This document shows, in pieces, positions 25,879 through 33,421 of a DNA stretch of 64,000 nucleotides; positions within the stretch are counted from its first letter, which is position 1, and every line of letters starts with the position of its first letter. The position numbers and the translations under genes are program-made. The notes beneath the pieces are model-generated. The model ran no database searches and had not been told where the DNA came from. It saw only the letters and a program-made list of their open reading frames with translations. Source of the DNA: Enterobacter soli ATCC BAA-2102 (GTDB lineage Bacteria; Pseudomonadota; Gammaproteobacteria; Enterobacterales; Enterobacteriaceae); contig NZ_LXES01000046.1 in the NCBI RefSeq assembly GCF_001654845.1, positions 1 through 64,000 on the forward strand, given 5' to 3'.

Positions 25879-26361
25879 ATGAGTGATAATAATGAGCTGG
25901 GCATTCTCGCCCGCCGTAAAATTGAAGCAGAAATTATTAAGCCAATTTATGAAATCCTGGTGCGCGAGATAGGGAAAACCCGCGCCCAAGCGGTGATTGG
26001 CGAGGCTATTGAACAGGCCGCTATCGATGCAGGTAAAGAATTCGCCAGCAAAGAGCCCAACGGCGCGGATGTGAAAAGTTTTATCGCCCTGCAATATCTG
26101 TGGGAGAAAGACAACGCGCTGGACGTCAAAGTGATCGACGCCGACGATCAGCAGTACAACTACAACGTGACCCGTTGCCGCTACGCCGAGATGTACCACG
26201 AGATGGGGCTAGGCGAAATCGGGCATCTGCTCTCCTGCGCCCGCGATGAGAAATTCATTGTGGGTTATGCGCCGGATGTGGAGCTGACCCGCACGTCCAC
26301 CATCATGCAGGGAGGTTCATGTTGCGACTTCCGCTATCGCAGCACAAAGGACAAAGTATGA
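25879..26361 (+). CDS. L-2-amino-thiazoline-4-carboxylic acid hydrolase family protein
   Basis: A 160-residue cytoplasmic protein of the ATC-hydrolase family. The family pattern is in the C-terminal half: RCRYAEMYHEMGLGEIGHLLSC, then a spaced ELTRTSTIMQGGSCCDFRY with paired cysteines. Characterised members in Pseudomonas (AtcB) open the thiazoline ring to N-carbamoyl-L-cysteine. ATG 25879 is preferred over the GTG one codon earlier. It lies 17 nt after the binding protein and overlaps the M20 amidohydrolase by ATGA, which supplies the expected next step. Members of this family outside Pseudomonas are mostly untested, so the substrate is inferred. Confidence 0.8.
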   Translation: MSDNNELGILARRKIEAEIIKPIYEILVREIGKTRAQAVIGEAIEQAAIDAGKEFASKEPNGADVKSFIALQYLWEKDNALDVKVIDADDQQYNYNVTRCRYAEMYHEMGLGEIGHLLSCARDEKFIVGYAPDVELTRTSTIMQGGSCCDFRYRSTKDKV

Positions 26362-27584
26362 TCCGTGTAAACGCAGAGCGCTTGTGGGCCACGCTGGAAA
26401 TGATGGCGCAAATCGGCGGTACGCCCGCCGGTGGCGTCACCCGTCTGGCGTTAAGCGAAGAAGACCGGATCGCACGCAATTTGCTGCGTGACTGGGCGCT
26501 GGACGCCGGTTTTACCTGTGATGTGGACAGCATGGGCAACATGTTTATCCGCCGCGCCGGGAAAAACCGGGCTCTGGCTCCGGTGATGACCGGATCGCAC
26601 GTTGATTCTCAACCGCTTGGTGGGAACTACGACGGGATTTACGGCGTGCTCGCCGGGCTTGAGCTGCTGCGTACCCTGAACGATAACCAGGTGGAAACCG
26701 AGCGCGATATCGTACTGGTGAACTGGACCAACGAAGAAGGCGCGCGCTTTGCTCCGGCGATGCTCTCATCCGGTGTCTGGACCGGGCAGTTCAGCGAAGC
26801 ATATGCCCACGCCCGGGCCGATAACGCGGGGATCACCGTTGGTGAAGCGCTTGACGCTATCGGCTATCGCGGTGAGCAACCTTCACAGGCATTTCCGGTT
26901 CACGCCTGTTACGAGCTGCACATCGAACAGGGGCCGATTCTGGAGGATGAAGCCATTGATATCGGGCTGGTGCGGGCCGCAATGGGCCAGCGCTGGTTTA
27001 CCATTACCCTGGACGGTTTTGCCGCTCATGCGGGTACGACCCCGATGCACAGCCGACGCGATGCATTAACCGCCTTTGCCGAACTGGCATTAAAGGTGGA
27101 AGAGATTGGTTATCAGCATCAGCCAGATGGCCGCGCCACTATCGGCATGGCGCAGGTCACGCCGAACTCGCGTAACGTGGTGCCGTCTCGCGTGGTGTGC
27201 AGCGTGGAGTTTCGCCACCCGGTGCAGGATGCGCTTGAAGCGATGGAGTCGGCACTGCATCAGGCTGCGGAATCGCTGGCTGCACGCGGCGTTACCGCCA
27301 CCGTTGAGCGCATTTTTGACTACGCGCCAATTGCCTTTAACCCGCAGTGTCTGGCCCGCACAGAGCAGGCCGTGGCGGCGCTGGGGTATTCATCAAAACC
27401 GATGGTATCCGGTGCGGGGCATGACACCTGTTATGTCAGCAAAATTGCTCCGGCGAGCATGATTTTCATCCCGTGCGTGAAAGGCATCAGCCATAACGAA
27501 GCAGAAAAGATCCTGCCAGAATGGTCAGAGAAAGGGGCGAATGTGCTGTTGCACAGCGTGCTGGCGGCGGCTCAGGAGCAATAA
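26358..27584 (+). CDS. M20-family N-carbamoyl-L-amino acid amidohydrolase (AtcC/HyuC/AllC-like)
   Basis: A 408-residue dinuclear metal amidohydrolase. Metal ligands are in TGSHVDSQPLGGNYDG (His, Asp), NEEGARF (Glu), ELHIEQGP (His) and the late CVKGISHNEAE. The dimerisation lid begins around GFAAHAGTTPMHSRRDAL, as in carbamoylases and allantoate amidohydrolases. It starts at 26358 overlapping the ATC-hydrolase stop; the upstream in-frame ATG is rejected. The coupling predicts hydrolysis of N-carbamoyl-L-cysteine to cysteine, CO2 and ammonia. An allantoate or other ureido substrate remains possible. Confidence 0.83.
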   Translation: MIRVNAERLWATLEMMAQIGGTPAGGVTRLALSEEDRIARNLLRDWALDAGFTCDVDSMGNMFIRRAGKNRALAPVMTGSHVDSQPLGGNYDGIYGVLAGLELLRTLNDNQVETERDIVLVNWTNEEGARFAPAMLSSGVWTGQFSEAYAHARADNAGITVGEALDAIGYRGEQPSQAFPVHACYELHIEQGPILEDEAIDIGLVRAAMGQRWFTITLDGFAAHAGTTPMHSRRDALTAFAELALKVEEIGYQHQPDGRATIGMAQVTPNSRNVVPSRVVCSVEFRHPVQDALEAMESALHQAAESLAARGVTATVERIFDYAPIAFNPQCLARTEQAVAALGYSSKPMVSGAGHDTCYVSKIAPASMIFIPCVKGISHNEAEKILPEWSEKGANVLLHSVLAAAQEQ

Positions 27585-27590
27585 CACTGT

Positions 27591-27617
27591 GCGAAAGCAG
27601 ATACGCTCTGCTTTCGC
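27591..27617. terminator. Hairpin between convergent amidohydrolase and kup-like genes
   Basis: GCGAAAGCAG (27591-27600) and CTGCTTTCGC (27608-27617) form a 10-bp perfect stem with a 7-nt loop, 7 bp from each stop codon. There is no T-run, but position and strength suggest a bidirectional transcript end. Confidence 0.55.
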
Positions 27618-27623
27618 CAGAAC

Positions 27624-29507
27624 CTAGATCGCCACGCGTCGGCTGATTTCGACCACCCGGTCGCTCGGCAGATGGTAGTGATTGATAACATGGGTACAGT
27701 TGCGCTTCATAAAGGCAAAGATGTGGCGTTGCCAGACCGCCATCCCCGCAGAGCCCTCACCCGCGACAATAGTTTCATGCCCGACGTACCAGGTTGCATC
27801 ATCGGTTGCAAATATCGCGTTGATTTCACTTATCCCTTGCAGCAAATGCGGGATATCCGGGTGCTCCATAAAACCGTATTGCGCGATACCATGCCAGTAT
27901 CCCGGGGCGCGTTGCATCACTTCGATTCGCTGTTCATCATCCACGTAAGGCACATTAAGAATATCAATAGTCAGGGACAGCACCTCGCGCTGCAAGGCCC
28001 GGTTTCGTGCCACATGCCAGCGCATCACGGGCGGGATGTTATCCCGGGTGCGCGTTAAAAAGATGGCCGAGCCCGCCACTCTGGGCACCTCTTTTTGCGC
28101 AAGCGCCGAAAAGAAACCATCGACACTGATCCCTTTCTCGCCAATCGCCTTTGCTACCGCCTTAATCCCGCGATTCCAGATCAGCATAACGGTGCAGATG
28201 GCTGCGGCCAGCAGCAGCGGGATATAACCCCCTTCAAGGACTTTAATCATATTGGCGAATAAGAAACTGGTATCGATGACGAAAAACACCATGGCGATCG
28301 CTGCACTGCTGAACAGGCTCCAGCGCCATATTTCACGCATGGCCACAAACAGCAGGCCGGTGGTCATCAGCATGGTTAACGACACGGCGATGCCATAGGC
28401 GGCAGCAAGTTTGTCGGACGACTCAAAGAACACGACCAGCCCGATGGTCACCACCATCAGCAGCCAGTTGATCGCACCGATATAAATCTGCCCGTAGCTT
28501 TCGGCGGCAGTCTGTTTGATCCGCAAGCGCGGTAGCCAGCCCAGTTGTATCGCCTGGCGGGTCATCGAGAAGGCGCCGGTAATAATCGCCTGGCTGGCAA
28601 TAATGGTCGCCAGTGCCGCAAGAACGATCAGCGGAACCTGGAGCGCGCCGGGGCACAGCATAAAGAAGACGTTTTTGGTGCTGTCTGCACCCGCCAGGAT
28701 CAGCGCCGATTGCCCGGCATAATTGAGCAGCAGCGCGGGGAAGACCACCCCGTACCAGGCCAGCCAGATAGGTTTTTTACCAAAATGGCCCATATCTGCA
28801 TACAAGGCTTCCGCACCGGTGACACAGAGGAATACCCCGCCTAACACCAGAAAACTGGTAAAGCCATTAGAGAGTAAAAAGGTGATGCCGTAGTACGGAT
28901 TCAGGGCCAGCAACACCGCCGGATGCTGCACTATACCCCATATGCCCAGCGCGGCGATGGTGAAAAACCACAACGCCATGATCGGGCCAAAAATTTTGCC
29001 AATTCTGGCGGTGCCAAAGGGCTGAATAAAAAAGAGTGCCAGTAAAATGGCAACCGTTGCAGGCAGGATAAAGGGTTTAGACTCCGGGATCACAATCTCT
29101 AAGCCTTCAAGCGCAGAGAGCACGGAGATGGCCGGGGTGATCGCCCCGTCACCGTAAATCAGCGCAGCCCCGATAAGCGCCGCGAAGATCACCCAGCGCC
29201 CGCCTTTTCCCTTTTCAACCAGCAATGACATTAACGCCATGATGCCGCCCTCGCCGTGGTTATCAATGCGCATGGCGAACGCGGCATATTTAACCGAGGT
29301 GACCAGGATAAGCGTCCAGGTAATCAGCGAAAGCAAGCCTAAAATGACCGCGGGTGTTGGGTCATGCCCGGACAACGACAGCACCGTTTTGAAGGTATAG
29401 AGCGGGCTGGTGCCGATATCACCGAACACCACACCAAGCGCACTGCCCGCAAGCAACACAACCCGAGGGGATGCGGACGATGTTTCACTGCTGTTGAGCA
29501 GGTTCAT
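27624..29507 (-). CDS. Kup-family potassium uptake protein (paralogue)
   Basis: A 627-residue KUP/HAK-type K+:H+ symporter with about 12 helices and a soluble C-terminal domain. Hallmarks are ALGVVFGDIGTSPLYTFKTV near 24-43, DNHGEGGIMALMSL near 82 and TGAEALYADMGHFGKKPIWLAW near 260. It differs at many positions from the housekeeping E. coli Kup that sits beside rbs, so I treat it as a second copy and give no symbol. It stands alone with no regulatory neighbour. Confidence 0.87.
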   Translation of the reverse strand: MNLLNSSETSSASPRVVLLAGSALGVVFGDIGTSPLYTFKTVLSLSGHDPTPAVILGLLSLITWTLILVTSVKYAAFAMRIDNHGEGGIMALMSLLVEKGKGGRWVIFAALIGAALIYGDGAITPAISVLSALEGLEIVIPESKPFILPATVAILLALFFIQPFGTARIGKIFGPIMALWFFTIAALGIWGIVQHPAVLLALNPYYGITFLLSNGFTSFLVLGGVFLCVTGAEALYADMGHFGKKPIWLAWYGVVFPALLLNYAGQSALILAGADSTKNVFFMLCPGALQVPLIVLAALATIIASQAIITGAFSMTRQAIQLGWLPRLRIKQTAAESYGQIYIGAINWLLMVVTIGLVVFFESSDKLAAAYGIAVSLTMLMTTGLLFVAMREIWRWSLFSSAAIAMVFFVIDTSFLFANMIKVLEGGYIPLLLAAAICTVMLIWNRGIKAVAKAIGEKGISVDGFFSALAQKEVPRVAGSAIFLTRTRDNIPPVMRWHVARNRALQREVLSLTIDILNVPYVDDEQRIEVMQRAPGYWHGIAQYGFMEHPDIPHLLQGISEINAIFATDDATWYVGHETIVAGEGSAGMAVWQRHIFAFMKRNCTHVINHYHLPSDRVVEISRRVAI

Positions 29508-29574
29508 ATAATCCAGCGTGGGTTTGATAATCCTTTAAAAATCATAGCCCACATCCCCTTTTCACGCCAACACG

Positions 29575-31065
29575 CTACGAGTTCGGGTTCACCTTTGCGA
29601 GGCTGAACCAGATCCCAATGGCAAGCAACAGCAACATGCCGCCAGCACTGCCCAGCGCCACGCTGTGTGAGGTAATAAACGCCGTTTTCGCCGCCTCGAT
29701 CACGGAATCTCCCAGTGCAGGCGTCAGCTCCTGGGCGACCTTCACTGCTTCACCAATTGACGATGAGGCTTTGTCGGTCAGCGCCGGGGTTAAGCCGTCC
29801 GGCAGGGTAATCGATGCCGAAAAACTACGGGTTAGCAGCAGACCGAAGATGGCAATCCCCAGCCCGGCACCCAGTTCATAGGACATTGTTTCGATGGCTC
29901 CTGCGGCAGCGGCCTTCTCTTTCGGCGCGGCAGCCATAATGGCGGACGTAGACGCCAGCAGCGCGCTGGCGGCACTGAACCCCAGCAACACCATCAGGCT
30001 CCACGCCTGCCACTGCTGGGTGCTGAAATCGAGCAACGACAGCCCAATAAAACTTATCGCGCTCAACCCCATGCCTCCGGCGGCCACAATCCGCAGCCCC
30101 AGACACCCGACCAACACCCCGGCAATGGGGCCGCTGAATCCGCTGGCTACCATCAGCGGCAGCATAAACATCCCGGCCTCAAACGGCGTAAAACCGTGAA
30201 CGAACTGGAGCTCCTGAGCCATCAGCAGCTCGAACCCCACCAGCGCAATCATGGCGGTCATTGCCATCACCACACCGCTTAAGATGATACGATGGCAAAA
30301 CAAACGCATGTCGATCATTGGTACACGGGCGCGCAACTGGATGCGTACAAAAACAAACAACATTACCGCACCGGTCATAAGCGTACACGCCACCATCCAC
30401 GGGGCAAGCGCGCCTTTCAGCGCCGTTTTTGCGCTATACACCAGCAGCAAGATGGCGACAATCAACATGATGGCATGGCTGATATTCAGCGGTTGCTCCG
30501 GTCGTCCTTGTTGTGCCGGGACAAATCGCGCGGCCAGTGCAACTACCACCACCACGATCGGTACGTTGATCAAAAAGACCGAACCCCAGTAAAAATGCTC
30601 AAGCAGCATCCCGCCGATAAGCGGCCCAAACGCAGCGCCGCCTGAACCGACGGCCGCCCATACCCCCAGCGCGATATTGCGATGCCGGGCATCGATAAAC
30701 AGCGTGCGGATCCCGGCAAGCGTCGCCGGAATGATCATCGCCGCCCCAATCGCCAGAGAAGCCCGCGCGGCGATCAGCCAGCCCGCAGAGGGCGCAAACG
30801 CCGCCGCCAGAGACGAGAGGCCAAACAGCGTGCTGCCGATCATCAGCAGGCGCTTAAAGCCGATGCGGTCACCCAGTGCGCCCATCGGCAGTACCATCCC
30901 CGCCATCACCAGCGAGTAAATATCAATAATCCACAGCAATTCATTGCCGCTTGCGCCAAGCGTCATGCTCAATGTCGGCGCCGCCACGTGCAGCACCGTT
31001 GCGTCAATCGCCACCGGAATATAGACCAGCACGATAATCACTAACGCTAACCACTGACGAAACAT
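29575..31065 (-). CDS. smvA: MFS multidrug efflux pump SmvA
   Basis: A 496-residue, 14-helix DHA2-type efflux pump. The N-terminus MFRQWLALVIIVLVYIPVAIDATVLHVAAPTLSMTLGASGNELLWI is that of Salmonella SmvA. The family expels cationic biocides and dyes such as methyl viologen, chlorhexidine and quaternary ammonium compounds. ATG 31065 has AAAGGA 6 nt upstream and is preferred over ATG 31080; the frame continues far upstream without support. It is divergent from smvR and preceded by two SmvR-type operators. Confidence 0.93.
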   Translation of the reverse strand: MFRQWLALVIIVLVYIPVAIDATVLHVAAPTLSMTLGASGNELLWIIDIYSLVMAGMVLPMGALGDRIGFKRLLMIGSTLFGLSSLAAAFAPSAGWLIAARASLAIGAAMIIPATLAGIRTLFIDARHRNIALGVWAAVGSGGAAFGPLIGGMLLEHFYWGSVFLINVPIVVVVVALAARFVPAQQGRPEQPLNISHAIMLIVAILLLVYSAKTALKGALAPWMVACTLMTGAVMLFVFVRIQLRARVPMIDMRLFCHRIILSGVVMAMTAMIALVGFELLMAQELQFVHGFTPFEAGMFMLPLMVASGFSGPIAGVLVGCLGLRIVAAGGMGLSAISFIGLSLLDFSTQQWQAWSLMVLLGFSAASALLASTSAIMAAAPKEKAAAAGAIETMSYELGAGLGIAIFGLLLTRSFSASITLPDGLTPALTDKASSSIGEAVKVAQELTPALGDSVIEAAKTAFITSHSVALGSAGGMLLLLAIGIWFSLAKVNPNS

Positions 31066-31087
31066 AAATGTCCTTTTCATTTCAAAC

Positions 31088-31103
31088 CTGGACACATGTC
31101 CAG
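31088..31103. promoter_or_regulatory. SmvR operator, proximal copy
   Basis: CTGGACA-CA-TGTCCAG, a perfect 7-bp inverted repeat, lies 22 bp upstream of smvA in the smvA-smvR divergent region. Confidence 0.75.
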
Positions 31104-31122
31104 AATGCGATCCTACGTAAAG

Positions 31123-31138
31123 TTGAACGCATGTCCAG
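31123..31138. promoter_or_regulatory. SmvR operator, distal imperfect copy
   Basis: TTGAACG-CA-TGTCCAG repeats the layout of the first operator exactly 35 bp further on: the right arm is identical and the left arm matches at 4 of 7 bases. Confidence 0.6.
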
Positions 31139-31181
31139 CTCTTTGTTACACTCGTTTCATCTCCATTAAGAGTGAGTAAAA

Positions 31182-31757
31182 ATGCGTTATCTGAGCAAGG
31201 ACGAACGGCGGGAAGAGATACTTCAGGCGGCCATGCGCGTGGCGCTAGCCGAAGGGCTGGCCGCGATGACGGTAAGGCGCATCGCCACCGAAGCGGGCGT
31301 TGCCACCGGGCAGGTTCACCATCATTTTGCCTCTGGCGGTGAGTTAAAATCACTCGCCTTTGTCCGGCTGATCCGCACCCTGCTGGATGCAGATATCGTT
31401 GCCGAAAACGCCAGCTGGCGGGAACGCCTGCACGGAATGCTGGGCAGCGATGACGGCGGATTTGAGCCGTACATCAGACTATGGCGTGAAGCGCAAATCC
31501 TCGCGAGCCGTGATCCGGAAATCAAAAGCGCCTACATCCTGACGATGGAAATGTGGCACCAGGAAACGGTGGCCATTATCCGGGGCGGCACTGAAGCAAA
31601 AGAATTTACCCTGACAGACCGGGCAGAAAATATTGCCTGGCGTCTGATTGGGCTGGTTTGCGGTCTGGACGGGATATACGTTTTAAATATGCCTGAAATG
31701 GACAATGCCGCATTTAATAAGCATCTTGATAAATTAATCACCCTCGAATTGTTTTAA
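31182..31757 (+). CDS. smvR: TetR-family repressor SmvR
   Basis: A 191-residue TetR-type repressor. The helix-turn-helix is at about residues 8-52 (RREEILQAAMRVALAEGLAAMTVRRIATEAGVATGQVHHHF). The ligand-binding domain follows, with the C-terminal segment RAENIAWRLIGLVCGLDGIYVLNM as in SmvR/BetI-like proteins. The position divergent from smvA is diagnostic. Loss of SmvR is a known route to raised biocide tolerance in Klebsiella. The gene here is intact. Confidence 0.9.
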   Translation: MRYLSKDERREEILQAAMRVALAEGLAAMTVRRIATEAGVATGQVHHHFASGGELKSLAFVRLIRTLLDADIVAENASWRERLHGMLGSDDGGFEPYIRLWREAQILASRDPEIKSAYILTMEMWHQETVAIIRGGTEAKEFTLTDRAENIAWRLIGLVCGLDGIYVLNMPEMDNAAFNKHLDKLITLELF

Positions 31758-31968
31758 TACCCACTATGGAGTATTAAATTGCGGTAAAAGTTACAATTAG
31801 TAACACATAAAGCAGAGCCACTATTCCATTCCCGGATCGGGGGTTCGCTTTTTTATCTATCCTTTCAATTGCATCCCATTATTCCAAAAACCCCGTACAA
31901 CACTACGTAAGATATCTGTTTGTTTTATATTCACTTTTCTGTTCATTGTGCGTAAGCAAGAGGGCGAT

Positions 31969-33354
31969 ATGTCACAACAAAGTGAGAAGAATAATCATTA
32001 TCTACTCAGTAACTGGAAACCGGAAAACAGCGATTTTTGGGAGAACAAAGGCAAAGGTATTGCCCGAAGAAACCTTGTAATTTCTGTCGCTTGTCTGCTT
32101 TTAGCCTTTTGTGTATGGATGTTATTTAGCGCCATTACGGTGAATCTTAATAAAGTCGGATTTAATTTCACCACCGACCAGCTGTTCATGTTAACCGCAT
32201 TACCTTCGCTTTCGGGTGCAATATTACGTGTCCCCTATTCCTTTATGGTGCCGATATTTGGCGGCCGTTACTGGACGGTATTAAGCACCGTCATTTTGAT
32301 TGTTCCCTGCGTCTGGCTGGGTATCGCCGTACAGAACACGGCCACACCCTACTGGATCTTTATTGTGATCGCCCTGCTGTGCGGTTTTGCCGGGGCAAAC
32401 TTTGCTTCAAGCATGGGTAACATCAGTTTCTTCTTCCCGAAAGCAAAACAGGGCAGCGCGCTGGGTATCAACGGTGGGCTGGGGAATCTGGGCGTCAGCG
32501 TGATGCAGCTTGTCGCGCCGCTGGTGATTTTCCTGCCGATGTATACGTTTCTCGGCGTGAATGGCGTGCCTCAGGATGATGGCTCGACGATGTGGCTGGC
32601 TAACGCCGCCTGGATATGGGCGCCGCTTCTGCTGCTGGCCACCATCGCCGCCTTCTTTGGTATGAACGATATCGCCAGTTCTAAAGCCTCTATCGCCAGC
32701 CAGCTTCCGGTGTTGAAACGCTTTCACCTCTGGCTGTTGAGCCTGCTTTACCTGGCAACGTTCGGATCATTTATCGGTTTCTCCGCAGGCTTTGCCATGC
32801 TGTCGAAAACCCAGTTTCCGGACGTGAACATCCTGCATCTTGCCTTCTTTGGCCCCTTAATTGGTGCGCTGGCGCGTTCGGCGGGCGGGATGATCTCTGA
32901 CCGTCTGGGCGGGGTGCGCGTTACGCTGATTAACTTCGTGTTTATGGCGATTTTCAGCGCCCTGCTGTTCCTGACGCTACCCGGTTCAGGTTCCGGCAGC
33001 TTTGTCGCGTTCTATCTGGTGTTTATGGGCCTGTTCCTGACCGCCGGACTGGGCAGCGGCTCAACCTTCCAGATGATTGCGATCATCTTCCGTCAGATAA
33101 CCATTGCCCGCGTGAAGCAACGAGGCGGCACTGACGAACAGGCCCAGCATGAAGCCGTTACTGAAACCGCGGCGGCACTGGGCTTTATCTCGGCCATTGG
33201 CGCGGTGGGCGGGTTCTTTATCCCTAAAGCCTTTGGCACCTCGCTGGCCATGACCGGCTCGCCGGTTGGCGCCATGAAAGTTTTCCTCGTGTTTTACATC
33301 GTCTGCGTATTCGTCACCTGGCTGGTTTATGGCCGTAAATCCTCACAAAAATAA
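31969..33354 (+). CDS. narU: Nitrate/nitrite transporter NarU
   Basis: A 461-residue, 12-helix member of the nitrate/nitrite porter family. The nitrate signature G-x3-N-x-G is seen in GINGGLGNLGVSVMQL, and substrate arginines occur in ILRVPYSF and ALARSAGG. It is NarU rather than NarK because it heads narZYWV, as in E. coli. ATG 31969 has GAGGGCGAT upstream. It exchanges nitrate and nitrite across the inner membrane. Confidence 0.93.
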   Translation: MSQQSEKNNHYLLSNWKPENSDFWENKGKGIARRNLVISVACLLLAFCVWMLFSAITVNLNKVGFNFTTDQLFMLTALPSLSGAILRVPYSFMVPIFGGRYWTVLSTVILIVPCVWLGIAVQNTATPYWIFIVIALLCGFAGANFASSMGNISFFFPKAKQGSALGINGGLGNLGVSVMQLVAPLVIFLPMYTFLGVNGVPQDDGSTMWLANAAWIWAPLLLLATIAAFFGMNDIASSKASIASQLPVLKRFHLWLLSLLYLATFGSFIGFSAGFAMLSKTQFPDVNILHLAFFGPLIGALARSAGGMISDRLGGVRVTLINFVFMAIFSALLFLTLPGSGSGSFVAFYLVFMGLFLTAGLGSGSTFQMIAIIFRQITIARVKQRGGTDEQAQHEAVTETAAALGFISAIGAVGGFFIPKAFGTSLAMTGSPVGAMKVFLVFYIVCVFVTWLVYGRKSSQK

Positions 33355-33421
33355 CAAATAGCCTTTCGCCGGCGAGCGGTGCAGCGCTTTCCGGCAATGT
33401 TATCGGAGCAGGAGAAATGTC

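Noticed and set aside
31066..31353. N-terminal extension of SmvA up to 31353.
   Set aside because: It runs through the operators and into smvR, has no family similarity, and a good ribosome-binding site stands before 31065.
31758..31968. T-rich tract near 31849 considered as the smvR terminator.
   Set aside because: No convincing stem precedes the T-run.
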